From positions 372,001-436,000 of the forward strand of contig JAGQSC010000019.1 of assembly GCA_020439745.1 (NCBI GenBank): a DNA stretch of 64,000 nt, given 5' to 3'. Below the pieces are notes generated by a model. That model was not told the origin of the DNA, ran no database searches, and worked only from the letters and a program-made list of their open reading frames with translations. The position numbers and the translations under genes were made by a program. Position 1 is the stretch's first letter. Each line of letters starts with the position of its first letter. Of the stretch, positions 1 to 8,398 are shown piece by piece. Source of the stretch: Acidobacteriota bacterium. Lineage in GTDB: Bacteria > Acidobacteriota > Holophagae > Acanthopleuribacterales > Acanthopleuribacteraceae.

Positions 1-300
1 GTGAAGGTGAATGACGAGTCTGCCAAGCCCCATAAGTCCATCAGAATAGGCGATGTCGTGACACTCAAACGCGATGGACAAACGTGCGCCTACACGGTCA
101 TGAAGGCGATCGAGAAACGCGTCAGCGCCAGTGATGCTATTCAGTGCTATCAATTAGAGGTCGACCCAGGCCTGGACCTTGATCAGAAGCAGATGCTGCA
201 GACCATTCGAGATCTGGCAAGGCTACAACCCAAGTCCAAGGGGCGACCCTCAAAAAGGGACCGCCGTGTTATGCAGCGATTCAAGGAACACATCGAATGA
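1..300 (+). CDS. S4-domain RNA-binding protein, Hsp15-like, C-terminal part
   Basis: This is the tail of a small S4-domain protein of the Hsp15/RqcP type, which binds ribosomal RNA or stalled 50S subunits. The readable 99 residues begin inside the S4 fold: KVND, then AKPHKSIRIGDVV, which matches the family's second half (KVNG..AKPS..V..GD.V). They end in a basic GRPSKRDRR segment typical of the family C-terminus. The GTG at position 1 is almost certainly an internal valine codon, because the N-terminal DKWLW/R-type half of the S4 domain is missing and must lie upstream of the window. The stop overlaps the galE start (ATG within AATGA), so the two are probably co-transcribed. Confidence 0.8.
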   Translation: MKVNDESAKPHKSIRIGDVVTLKRDGQTCAYTVMKAIEKRVSASDAIQCYQLEVDPGLDLDQKQMLQTIRDLARLQPKSKGRPSKRDRRVMQRFKEHIE

Positions 301-1286
301 GAACGCTGGTTGTGGGAGGTGCCGGCTACATCGGTAGCCACGTCGTACTGGCACTACTCGATGCCGGTCCATTCCATGTCGCCGTGCTAGACGATTTCAG
401 CACAGGGCACCGCATCAACGTACCCGATATGGCCGAGCTTTTTGAAGGCGACTTTCGCGACCGTACGTTTCTGCACCAGGTATTCCGAGCATTTCGGCCG
501 CAAGCCGTCATACACCTCGCTGCGCTCAAAGCGGCCGGTGAATCGATGAATATTCCCGTGACCTATGCCAATCACAATTTGATCGGTTCTTTGGGCCTGA
601 TTCATACCTGTCTGGAATATGGGATTGAGGCGTTTGTCTTTTCTTCGACGGCTGCCGTGTATGGCGATCCTGTTTACCTTCCTCTGGACGAAGATCACCC
701 CACCAAACCCATTAACTTCTATGGCTACACCAAGCTTGCTATTGAGGAACACCTGAGTTGGTACAGCCAGCTTTCAGGCCTTAGCTATGCGAGTTTGCGC
801 TATTTCAATGCGGCCGGTTACGACGCCTCAGGCCGTGTACAGGGACTTGAAACAGATCCGCGCAACCTCATACCCATTGTCATGGAGACCGCAGCCGGAT
901 TGCGCCCGTCCCTGTCCGTATTTGGAGATGACTACCCCACCCCTGATGGCACCTGCGTTCGTGACTACATCCACGTCACAGATCTTGCCGACGCGCATGT
1001 CCGCGCGCTGGAAGCTGTTGCAAAGCATGGCTCACTGATATGCAATTTGGGAACCGGAAGTGGGTTCAGTGTTTTGGAAGTGTTGGCGTCTGCCAGAAAG
1101 GTCACCAGTCGGCCGATCCCGTCCGTGATCAGCGCGCGACGCCCAGGTGACCCACCCCAGCTGTGGGCGTCCAACGATCGAGCAACCCGATTGCTGGGCT
1201 GGAAGCCGCAACACTCTGACTTAGGCACACTCCTAAACACGGCCTGGCAGGTGATTCGCCCACAAATTCTGGAGGAGCAAACTTGA
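297..1286 (+). CDS. galE: UDP-glucose 4-epimerase
   Basis: This enzyme interconverts UDP-glucose and UDP-galactose in the cytoplasm, supplying galactosyl residues for surface glycans. It is an extended short-chain dehydrogenase of 329 residues, close to the usual 330-340. Visible motifs are the NAD-binding GGAGYIGS at residues 7-14, the catalytic serine region SSTAAVYG at about 126-133, and the YxxxK pair Y142/K146. The start overlaps the preceding stop by four bases and the end overlaps the next gene by four, suggesting a three-gene operon. The two glycosyltransferases further downstream (5.2-7.3 kb) may use its products, but that link is inference. Confidence 0.96.
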   Translation: MRTLVVGGAGYIGSHVVLALLDAGPFHVAVLDDFSTGHRINVPDMAELFEGDFRDRTFLHQVFRAFRPQAVIHLAALKAAGESMNIPVTYANHNLIGSLGLIHTCLEYGIEAFVFSSTAAVYGDPVYLPLDEDHPTKPINFYGYTKLAIEEHLSWYSQLSGLSYASLRYFNAAGYDASGRVQGLETDPRNLIPIVMETAAGLRPSLSVFGDDYPTPDGTCVRDYIHVTDLADAHVRALEAVAKHGSLICNLGTGSGFSVLEVLASARKVTSRPIPSVISARRPGDPPQLWASNDRATRLLGWKPQHSDLGTLLNTAWQVIRPQILEEQT

Positions 1287-2863
1287 ACTCATACGACGTC
1301 GTGATTGCGGGAGGTGGTCTTGCAGGCCAATGTTTGGCTCGACAGTTGCGCCTGGCCCATGCCAACTTGCGACTTGCAGTCATCGAAAAGGCCGCTTTGC
1401 CCTATCCCACGGCTGCCCACAAAGTAGGTGAATCATCCGTAGAAATTGGCGCTCACTACTTTGCTCGCAAGCTCAAATTGGCGGACCACATTGCCAAAGA
1501 CCAACTCCCAAAATACGGACTACGCTTCTTCTTTGGGCACGATGATAATCGACAGATTGGTGACCGCCTTGAACTGGGGGTGAGCGAGACCTACCCTACT
1601 CCAAGCTATCAGTTTGACAGGGGCATCTTAGAAAACCACCTGGTGACCTTAAACCGCGATGCCGGTATTGACGTCTTCGACGGGACCCGTGTCACGGGCA
1701 TCAACACGTCTGAGGTTGAACATCAAATCACAGCCATACACAAGGGTCAGGAACGCCTATTCAAGACAAAATGGTTCATCGATGCGGCGGGTCGGGCAGC
1801 GCTCCTCAAACGCAAGCTGGGATGGCAACAATCCAACAACCACGATATACATGCCGTCTGGTTCCGCGTGGCCGACCGCGTGAAAATAGACGACTGGTGC
1901 TCGGATCCTGAATGGATCGCACGTTGCAAGAGTCCCGGAAGTCGCTGGTTGAGCACAAACCACCTGATGGGCAACGGCTATTGGGTATGGTTGATTCCGC
2001 TGAGTTCCGGCAGCACCAGTGTCGGTATTGTGGCTGACTCCAACATGCACGCACTTGCTGACATGAACAGTCACGACAGGGCTTTGGCCTGGCTGAACGC
2101 ATTTGAACCTCAATGTGCACAAGCGCTCAAACACCTTCCTCCACAGGACTTTCTGGCGCTCAAACACTTTTCCCATGGCAGCATGAACGTTTTTAGCGTT
2201 GATCGGCTTGCGGTGACCGGTGAAGCAGGCGCTTTTCTGGATCCCTTTTATTCGCCAGGATCTGACTTCATCGCACTGTCGAATACCCTGATCGCCGATC
2301 TGGTAGACAGAGACATTAAGGGAGAGTCAATCCTGGCGAGAACTCAGGTATATGACCAAATATATCTGGGATTGGTGGACGCAACGCTGCCGGTCTACCT
2401 TCATCAGTACCCTATTTTTGGCCACCATCAAGTGATGCCTGCAAAGATCGTTTGGGACTATATTTCATACTGGTCAACGGTTGGTTTCTTGTATTTCTGG
2501 GAGCGCTTGACCGACATGTCTTTCCTGGCCCGAAACAAACAGAAACTGAAACAAGCGGCTGAACTCAACGTGGCGATGCAGGAAGACTTCAGGAAATGGG
2601 CCACCGCCATGCCACAGACTCAGCGCACCACTTTTGTGGATCAATTCGCTATCCCACTGTTAGCCGAACTGAACACGCATTTGAGCGAATATGACCCGCA
2701 GGCAAATGCCGAAGAGAGGTTTGAGCGCAACATTTGCATCATGAATGACGCGGCGGCCGAGATACGTGCCGCCTTTGACGGTCAAATTATGGACCCAGAA
2801 GGCATGTTGACGCGTGTCTTACAGGACATCTTGGGCAAGCGTCAAATAGCCACATTGACGTAG
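1283..2863 (+). CDS. FAD-dependent oxidoreductase, flavin-dependent halogenase-like
   Basis: A 526-residue flavoprotein of the tryptophan/polyketide halogenase superfamily. The N-terminus carries the FAD-binding GGGLAG at residues 10-15, a KVGESS segment at 47-52, and the halogenase signature WxWxIP (W234, W236, I238, P239). A DPFYSPGSDF block near residue 320 is also typical of this superfamily. Family knowledge: such enzymes use FADH2, oxygen and a halide to halogenate aromatic or carrier-bound substrates, although many homologues are uncharacterised. The start is TTG at 1283, supported by GGAGGAG at 1271-1277. It overlaps galE by four bases (TTGA). No flavin reductase, carrier protein or biosynthetic enzyme adjoins it, so the substrate is unknown. 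The gene ends in a 22-base convergent overlap with ybaK. Confidence 0.8.
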   Translation: MNSYDVVIAGGGLAGQCLARQLRLAHANLRLAVIEKAALPYPTAAHKVGESSVEIGAHYFARKLKLADHIAKDQLPKYGLRFFFGHDDNRQIGDRLELGVSETYPTPSYQFDRGILENHLVTLNRDAGIDVFDGTRVTGINTSEVEHQITAIHKGQERLFKTKWFIDAAGRAALLKRKLGWQQSNNHDIHAVWFRVADRVKIDDWCSDPEWIARCKSPGSRWLSTNHLMGNGYWVWLIPLSSGSTSVGIVADSNMHALADMNSHDRALAWLNAFEPQCAQALKHLPPQDFLALKHFSHGSMNVFSVDRLAVTGEAGAFLDPFYSPGSDFIALSNTLIADLVDRDIKGESILARTQVYDQIYLGLVDATLPVYLHQYPIFGHHQVMPAKIVWDYISYWSTVGFLYFWERLTDMSFLARNKQKLKQAAELNVAMQEDFRKWATAMPQTQRTTFVDQFAIPLLAELNTHLSEYDPQANAEERFERNICIMNDAAAEIRAAFDGQIMDPEGMLTRVLQDILGKRQIATLT

Positions 2864-3327
2864 GTGGGTTCCAAGACCCGTTCCAGATCTTCAGTGGAAA
2901 TCCCTACCAGGAACCCTTTCGCGCCGCCGTTGATAAAAACCTCGTCCAGGTCTCGTATGGTCGATTCCGCAAAAACTCGCAATTGGTGTCGGGTTCCAAA
3001 CGGTGAGGTGCCGCCCACAGCATAGCCAGTCACCTTAAAGGCCTTTTCTGGGCTGCAGGGTTGGATCTTCTTGCAACCGATCTGCCGCGCCAGTTCCTTG
3101 GTCGACACACGATGTGGTCCGTGCATCAGGATCAAGAGCGGGACGCCTTCATCGTCTTCCATCACGAGTGTCTTGATGACAGACTCTTCCGCCAGCCCCA
3201 ATTGTTCCCAAGCCCTTTTGGCGCCGCCACGTTCGACATAATCATAGTGCCAAACAGTAAAGGGCACTTTATGGCGGTTCAAAAGTTGGGTGGCTGGTGT
3301 CGCGTGTGGCTTGGGTCTACTTCCCAT
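2842..3327 (-). CDS. ybaK: Cys-tRNA(Pro)/Cys-tRNA(Cys) deacylase YbaK/EbsC
   Basis: A 161-residue single-domain YbaK/aminoacyl-tRNA-editing protein that hydrolyses mischarged Cys-tRNA(Pro) in trans to prolyl-tRNA synthetase. It has the usual family length. Family blocks visible are the N-terminal THATPATQLL-like opening, K-T-L-V at the position of the conserved lysine, and the late GGTSPFG and INGGAKGF glycine-rich blocks that form the editing pocket. It lies alone on the minus strand and its 3' end overlaps the convergent halogenase-like gene by 22 bases. The assignment is secure at family level. The exact tRNA specificity is taken from the family. Confidence 0.92.
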   Translation of the reverse strand: MGSRPKPHATPATQLLNRHKVPFTVWHYDYVERGGAKRAWEQLGLAEESVIKTLVMEDDEGVPLLILMHGPHRVSTKELARQIGCKKIQPCSPEKAFKVTGYAVGGTSPFGTRHQLRVFAESTIRDLDEVFINGGAKGFLVGISTEDLERVLEPTYVNVAI

Positions 3328-3402
3328 GCCGCCTCCTTGAGGTCAAAAGGTCGAGGCGCTATTTTAACGCGTTCTGTGCCCACACAAATCCCGAATTTGG
3401 TT

Positions 3403-3411
3403 TGCTAGAAT
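3403..3411 (+). promoter_or_regulatory. possible extended -10 promoter
   Basis: TG at 3403-3404, one base, then TAGAAT at 3406-3411 forms an extended -10 element in the 110-base gap between ybaK and the isocitrate-dehydrogenase-type gene. No good -35 hexamer is visible at the expected spacing, which is tolerated for extended -10 promoters. The match to the sigma-70 consensus is five of six in the -10. Confidence 0.35.
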
Positions 3412-3444
3412 ACACAAGTAGGTATCTGGCAGGAGTAGATGGGC

Positions 3445-4446
3445 ATGAGTGAAGTCGTATTGATCCAGGGAGATGGTATCGGACCCGAGATTTCGGAGGC
3501 CGTGGTAGCCATCCTCAAGGCAGCAGGCGCCGATATCACGTGGGTGCCCGCCACAGCGGGCATGACAGCCTATGAGCAGAGCGGGAATCCGTTGCCAGAT
3601 GACACGATTACATTGATTGACAAACACAGATATGCGCTGAAAGGTCCACTAACCACACCCGTTGGCAAGGGCTTTCGCTCCATCAATGTAGGACTACGCC
3701 AGAGATTCCAGCTGTATGCGAATATCAGACCCGCCAAACGGTTCGTCGGCGTTCATACGCCCTTTCCTAAAGTCGATCTGGTTATGTTCCGCGAGAATAC
3801 ACAAGGCCTTTATAGTGGAATTGAGCGTTGGGCGAACGAAGCAAAGACCCATGCCGAAAGCATCGCCGTCGTCACGCGTGAAGCCAGTGAAGACATTATT
3901 CGCGCTGCATTTGATTACGCCCGTCAGAACAGCCGTAGGCGTGTCACCTTGGTCCATAAAGCCAATATTCTCAAACTTACGACCGGTCTGTTTCTTGACG
4001 TGGGACGCGAAATCTCCGCGCAGTACCCAGAAATCGAGTTCGAAGACATTATTATCGACAACATGGCCATGCAAATGGTGATTCGTCCAGAGCGTTTCGA
4101 TGTCGTTGTGACGACCAATTTGTTCGGGGACATCCTTTCAGATCTCGCTTCAGGTTTGGTGGGCGGCCTTGGACTTACCGGCTCGGCCAACATAGGACGG
4201 CACCATGCGATTTTTGAAGCCGTCCATGGCTCAGCACCCGACATTGCTGGTCAGGGCAAGGCCAACCCGACTGCGTTGCTCCTTTCTGCGGTCATGATGT
4301 TGGAACATTTGGGTCAGGTTGATTGCGCCCGTCGCATAGAAGCCGCGGTGCACCGAGCTCTCGCCGACAAGATCATCTGCACCCCGGATGTCGGAGGCAA
4401 AGGCACCACGGCCACATATGCAGACGCCGTAATCCAACTGCTTTGA
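3445..4446 (+). CDS. isocitrate dehydrogenase, NAD-type (isopropylmalate/isocitrate dehydrogenase family)
   Basis: A beta-decarboxylating dehydrogenase of about 333 residues, the short length of NAD-dependent isocitrate dehydrogenases and isopropylmalate dehydrogenases. The protein starts with an IQGDGIGPEI block. It contains RENTQGLYSG and a lysine-rich VTLVHKANI block. The metal/substrate-binding TTNLFGDILSDLASG and the cofactor loop EAVHGSAPDIAGQGKANP are also present. These most resemble NAD-isocitrate dehydrogenase, which would feed 2-oxoglutarate to the TCA cycle and to the 2-oxoacid:ferredoxin oxidoreductase at the window end. Isopropylmalate or homoisocitrate dehydrogenase cannot be excluded. 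AGGAG at 3431-3435 fits the ATG at 3445 (spacing nine) better than the ATG at 3439. The stop overlaps the next start by one base (TGATG). Confidence 0.82.
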   Translation: MSEVVLIQGDGIGPEISEAVVAILKAAGADITWVPATAGMTAYEQSGNPLPDDTITLIDKHRYALKGPLTTPVGKGFRSINVGLRQRFQLYANIRPAKRFVGVHTPFPKVDLVMFRENTQGLYSGIERWANEAKTHAESIAVVTREASEDIIRAAFDYARQNSRRRVTLVHKANILKLTTGLFLDVGREISAQYPEIEFEDIIIDNMAMQMVIRPERFDVVVTTNLFGDILSDLASGLVGGLGLTGSANIGRHHAIFEAVHGSAPDIAGQGKANPTALLLSAVMMLEHLGQVDCARRIEAAVHRALADKIICTPDVGGKGTTATYADAVIQLL

Positions 4447-5192
4447 TGCGTACACCCCTGCTCGTTTTGGCGTTGGTGCTCGTTTTGGTGCTCGTTTGGG
4501 GCCCCAGATGGCTCGTCCAATCAGCTTTGTTTCCCGCGCCAAAGACCGAAGTGGGCCAGCCTCCTCCAGGATGGCAGTCAGGTAGGCACCAAGGCACTAG
4601 TTACTGGATTCACGAAGGCGAAGGTCCAGTGGTCTTGTATTTCCACGGCAACGGTGAACACTTGGGGACCATTAGAGACTCGGGCCTTTTGCAAGACTTA
4701 CTCTCATTGGGCACGGTAATCTGCATTGATTTTCCGGGTTACGGCAACAGCTTAGGAAAGGCCACGCCCGATAACCTGATTCATGCGGCAAGATCCATGG
4801 CCGATTGGGCCAGATCCCAGTATCCTGACCGACCTCTTTATGCTGTGGGATGGTCACTGGGCGCCGCTGTGGCGGCGCAACTCGATGGCTTGGATGGCCT
4901 TGTCTTGCTCAGTCCCTGGACCTCCCTTGAAAACGTTAGCAAGGATCATTACCCCAGTTTCGTGGTCTGGTGGGCCGTGCCTAAGGCATTCGACACTCTG
5001 AGTCGAATGAGCCACCACCAGCGTGTCCTGGTCGTACACGGTGATCACGATCCAGTCATTCCCCATAAACACGGGTTAGCCGTAGCGGCAGCCGCCGGCA
5101 TACAACCCATTACCTTGCAGCTACAAGGCCATGTAATTATTGACTCGGACGCCTGCTGGAAAGCGGTCAGAGGGTTCATTCATCCTCTCTGA
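4446..5192 (+). CDS. membrane-anchored alpha/beta hydrolase
   Basis: A 248-residue alpha/beta-hydrolase-fold protein with an N-terminal Leu/Val-rich membrane segment (about residues 5-18) that would place the enzyme outside the cytoplasmic membrane. The catalytic triad is visible: nucleophile Ser137 in GWSLG, an acidic residue in GDHD (Asp200 or Asp202), and His229 in QGH. The oxyanion region YFHGNG lies at about 65-70. This resembles the BEM46/YfhR-type hydrolases, whose substrates are poorly known. The longer frame starting at 4323 is rejected because it lies inside the preceding gene. The ATG at 4446 is coupled to that gene by a one-base overlap. The membrane segment is encoded by short imperfect repeats of GCTCGTTTTGG. 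Confidence 0.8.
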   Translation: MRTPLLVLALVLVLVLVWGPRWLVQSALFPAPKTEVGQPPPGWQSGRHQGTSYWIHEGEGPVVLYFHGNGEHLGTIRDSGLLQDLLSLGTVICIDFPGYGNSLGKATPDNLIHAARSMADWARSQYPDRPLYAVGWSLGAAVAAQLDGLDGLVLLSPWTSLENVSKDHYPSFVVWWAVPKAFDTLSRMSHHQRVLVVHGDHDPVIPHKHGLAVAAAAGIQPITLQLQGHVIIDSDACWKAVRGFIHPL

Positions 5193-5218
5193 CGCCGGGT
5201 TTGTGCTATGGTGCAGCC

Positions 5219-6202
5219 ATGGTTACCGTCATCATTCCCATTTACAATGAACGCGACAATTTAGACGCGTTGTTTCAGGAATTATTAGAGGTACTCAAGC
5301 AATTGGATCGCGAGTGGGAAGTCGTGGCCGTGAATGACGGCAGCACAGATGGCTCCGAACAGGTATTGGACGCATGGGCCGATCGAGAACCGCGCATTCA
5401 CGTGGTGCACCTACGTTCAAATCGCGGGCAGACCACGGCCATGATGGCAGGTTTCGATTTCGCACAAGGCGATGTGATCGTGCCGATGGATGCAGACTTA
5501 CAAAACGACCCCGCTGATATTCCGCGCTTGCTAACCAAAATGGACGAAGGCTATGACGTGGTTTCGGGTTGGCGCGCTAAACGAAAGGACAAGTTGCTCT
5601 CGAGGAGATTGGTCTCCAAGATCGCAAACGGCCTGATTTCAAAAGTGGCTTCCATTCCCCTGCGCGATTTCGGTTGCACCTTGAAGGCATATCGGCGCGA
5701 GATTATGCACGACGTGCGATTGTATGGAGAAATGCACCGGTACATCCCTGTTTTTGCCAGCTGGCACGGTGCCCGTATTACCGAGCTTGAAGTGAACCAT
5801 CGACCCCGCACTCGTGGCTCTTCCAAATACGGTCTGGACCGCACCCATCGTGTGATGCTCGATTTACTGGTCATCGGGTTCATGGATCGGTTTGTGAGTA
5901 AGCCCATCCATCTGTTTGGAAGTATTGCCTTGTTTAATTTCGGCATAACGGTTCTCAGTGTACTGGCGTCTATCTATTACAAATTTTTCGGTGATAAGTC
6001 ATTCATCGAAACGCCACTGCCCTTACTGGCAGCCATGACTTTCATTACCGGTGTCATGTTTGTATGTATGGGTTTGTTGGCAGAACTGGTGATGCGAACC
6101 TATTACGAATCACAACAGAAGCGCACCTATTCGGTTCGATCCGTGCGAAACGGAACCGTCGAGTCGATTGCCATGGCCAAACGCCCCAGCAGATCTGCAT
6201 AA
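5219..6202 (+). CDS. glycosyltransferase family 2, polyprenyl-phosphate glycosyltransferase type
   Basis: A 327-residue GT-A fold glycosyltransferase followed by two membrane helices (about residues 230-255 and 268-290), the layout of GtrB/ArnC-like enzymes that transfer a sugar from a nucleotide donor to undecaprenyl phosphate on the inner membrane. Visible motifs are the opening VTVIIPIYNE, NDGSTDGS at 39-46, and the metal-binding MDADLQND with Asp91/Asp93. I chose the ATG at 5219 because the family protein begins there. An upstream in-frame TTG at 5201 would add six residues without a ribosome site. The last 76 bases overlap the convergent glycosyltransferase on the other strand. Confidence 0.88.
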   Translation: MVTVIIPIYNERDNLDALFQELLEVLKQLDREWEVVAVNDGSTDGSEQVLDAWADREPRIHVVHLRSNRGQTTAMMAGFDFAQGDVIVPMDADLQNDPADIPRLLTKMDEGYDVVSGWRAKRKDKLLSRRLVSKIANGLISKVASIPLRDFGCTLKAYRREIMHDVRLYGEMHRYIPVFASWHGARITELEVNHRPRTRGSSKYGLDRTHRVMLDLLVIGFMDRFVSKPIHLFGSIALFNFGITVLSVLASIYYKFFGDKSFIETPLPLLAAMTFITGVMFVCMGLLAELVMRTYYESQQKRTYSVRSVRNGTVESIAMAKRPSRSA

Positions 6203-7287
6203 CGCTTGGCTGCAGCCATCCACGACGCGTTTTCAACCACAAAGATCCGAGCTCGCGCACCCATGCGCCTCAGATCATCTGGACGGGCGACACCATTTTT
6301 GAGCACCTGAACCCACGACGATTCATTTGCCACCAAGAGACCTGTTTGCTCATGGACCACCAACTCGGAGTTTCCAACCACGTCGCTTGCCAAGACGGGT
6401 AAACCACAAGCCATGGCTTCAAGTGCCAAATTCGAGTGACCCTCGTAATGCGAGGTGTTGATTAGTGCCCAGCTCTTCTGCAATTCCTGGCGTAACGCCT
6501 CACGGGTCAGCCAACCCGTGAATCGGACACGATCGGAAATACCCAAAGAGTGGACTCGTTTTTCGAGTGAGGGACGGAGCGGACCATCACCGACCACCGT
6601 CATTCGACATTCTGCGATGTCCGCCATTGCATCAAGGGCCAACACGATATTTTTTTGTGCCTGCAATCGGCCACCACAAACAAACGTGGGCAAGGATGTT
6701 CGAAACCCATCGTTGGGTGCAAAGAATTCGACGTCCACACCGTTGGGTATCACCGTCACCTGCTCGTCAGCCAACTTCGCCACAAACGGTGCCATGCTAC
6801 GGGCATTGACCGTCGCTGCGGCACTGTGCCGCAGGATCCGTTTCATCAACGGTTTCAATAATAGGTGCATCCATTGCACACGTTGCTCCAGGCCCGGAAC
6901 ATCACCGCCTCGAAACGCGACGGCGTATGGAATACGCCAACGCGACAAGAGGCCGAGTCCCAGAAGTCCTGTTGGGAACGCAAAAAAGATGAGACATACT
7001 TCCGGACGATGGGCATCCATGACTTGGGGAAGTGTGCGCCGGGCATGCACCACAAAGGACGCCATGGTTCGAAGTCCAGCGCGATCCCTATCGGGTCGAT
7101 AACTGGCGCAACGCCATACAGATACACCGTCTTCATCGCGTCTCGTCGTTTTTGAAAGTCCGCTGTCAGTGGTCAGAACGGACACCTGGTGACCGAGTAC
7201 CACAAGCTGTTTCGCAATTTGGCTTGAAGCCCAACCCCCTCCGCCGCCGATGGGCGGATACTCATAATTCATGATCAAGATGCGCAT
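6127..7287 (-). CDS. glycosyltransferase family 4 (GT-B)
   Basis: A 386-residue GT-B glycosyltransferase. The N-terminal domain opens with YEYPPIGGGGG, the usual glycine-rich acceptor-side loop. The C-terminal donor domain shows VIPNGVD, GGRLQAQKN, the phosphate-binding VGDGPLR, and the retaining-enzyme EX7E element HYEGHSNLALEAMACG. It likely adds a sugar to a surface polysaccharide or lipid in the cytoplasm, but donor and acceptor cannot be read from sequence. Its 3' end runs 76 bases into the convergent family 2 glycosyltransferase, an unusually long coding overlap. Its start is divergent from arsM across a gap of about 70 bases. Confidence 0.9.
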   Translation of the reverse strand: MRILIMNYEYPPIGGGGGWASSQIAKQLVVLGHQVSVLTTDSGLSKTTRRDEDGVSVWRCASYRPDRDRAGLRTMASFVVHARRTLPQVMDAHRPEVCLIFFAFPTGLLGLGLLSRWRIPYAVAFRGGDVPGLEQRVQWMHLLLKPLMKRILRHSAAATVNARSMAPFVAKLADEQVTVIPNGVDVEFFAPNDGFRTSLPTFVCGGRLQAQKNIVLALDAMADIAECRMTVVGDGPLRPSLEKRVHSLGISDRVRFTGWLTREALRQELQKSWALINTSHYEGHSNLALEAMACGLPVLASDVVGNSELVVHEQTGLLVANESSWVQVLKNGVARPDDLRRMGARARIFVVENASWMAAAKRYADLLGRLAMAIDSTVPFRTDRTE

Positions 7288-7359
7288 TTAGGGATGCTAT
7301 CACGCGATCATAGGAATAGAATGACTGCTTTGCACGTTGACCTAGCACAAGGAGAACCC

Positions 7360-8394
7360 ATGGATACAAACACAAGGCGCGCCGACGTTCAGGCCTACTA
7401 TGGCGAAACCCTCAAATCATCCCAAGACCTTAAAACCAGCGCCTGTTGTCCAGTGGACTCCGTCCCTGCCTACCAAAGGGATGTCTTAAAACTAATCGAG
7501 CCCGAAATCTTGGATCGTTTCTACGGATGTGGCTCACCGATGCCCGAGAGCCTGGACGGTTGCACTGTGCTTGATCTTGGCTGTGGTACCGGCAGAGATG
7601 TCTATCTGGCCGCCAAGCTGGTGGGTCCCAACGGCCACGTCATCGGTGTCGACATGACTGAGGCACAACTTGAAGTGGCCCAGCGTCATTTGTCGATTCA
7701 AATGGAGCGATTCGGGTTCTCAACTCCAAATGTCAGGTTTCACTTGGGCAATATTGAAGATTTGAGGTCACTGGGAATCGCCGATGACTCGGTGGATGTG
7801 GTCATTTCGAATTGCGTTATCAATCTATCAGCTGACAAAGGAGCGGTCTTCAAAGAGATATTTCGCGTCCTAAAACCGGGTGGCGAGCTATTTTTTGCCG
7901 ATATTTTTGCCGATCGACGGGTGCCATTGCCGCTACAGTCCGACCCTGTCTTGGTCGGTGAATGCCTCGCAGGAGCTATGTACGTCGAGGACTTTCGTCG
8001 CTTGATGAGAGAACTGGGATGTCTTGATGTCCGCATACTATCCACGACTCCGGTTCAGCTTGAGGACGATGAGATCGTCAACAAAGTTGGAGGCATTAGG
8101 TTCTATTCCCGAACAATTCGCGCCTTCAAATTGAATGAGCTTGAAGACATCTGCGAGGATTACGGTCAACGGGCCACTTATTTAGGTTCGATTACCTCCA
8201 GTCCCGATGCAATGACCCTCGACGACCATCATGTGTTCCCAAAGGGTAAACCCATGGCCGTGTGTGGGAATACAGCGTCCATGTTACAGGCCACACGTTT
8301 CGGAAAACATTTCCATATTGAAGGTGATCGATCACAGCATTATGGGGCATTCGATTGCAGCCCCTTGACGACATCTGGAGCGAGTTGTTGCTAA
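7360..8394 (+). CDS. arsM: arsenite S-adenosylmethionine methyltransferase
   Basis: A 344-residue ArsM that methylates trivalent arsenic. The SAM-binding motif LDLGCGTG lies at residues 71-78. The four arsenic-site cysteines of the family are present as Cys29 (or Cys30), Cys57, Cys142 in SNCVINL and Cys192 in GECLAGAM. Their spacing (28 and 50 residues) equals that of the algal enzyme's Cys44/72 and Cys174/224, which I recall from the family. The protein ends in a Cys-Cys pair, seen in several ArsM proteins. The ATG at 7360 is preceded by AAGGAG at 7349-7354, so the longer frame from 7294 is rejected. No arsR, arsB, arsC or acr3 gene is nearby. Four bases separate its stop from the convergent M1 peptidase. 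Confidence 0.92.
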   Translation: MDTNTRRADVQAYYGETLKSSQDLKTSACCPVDSVPAYQRDVLKLIEPEILDRFYGCGSPMPESLDGCTVLDLGCGTGRDVYLAAKLVGPNGHVIGVDMTEAQLEVAQRHLSIQMERFGFSTPNVRFHLGNIEDLRSLGIADDSVDVVISNCVINLSADKGAVFKEIFRVLKPGGELFFADIFADRRVPLPLQSDPVLVGECLAGAMYVEDFRRLMRELGCLDVRILSTTPVQLEDDEIVNKVGGIRFYSRTIRAFKLNELEDICEDYGQRATYLGSITSSPDAMTLDDHHVFPKGKPMAVCGNTASMLQATRFGKHFHIEGDRSQHYGAFDCSPLTTSGASCC

Positions 8395-8398
8395 GGAA

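Noticed and set aside
6455-7102. 215-codon open frame on the plus strand opposite the family 4 glycosyltransferase
   Set aside because: Composition is Arg/Ser-rich as expected of an antisense shadow, and the minus-strand gene is secure.
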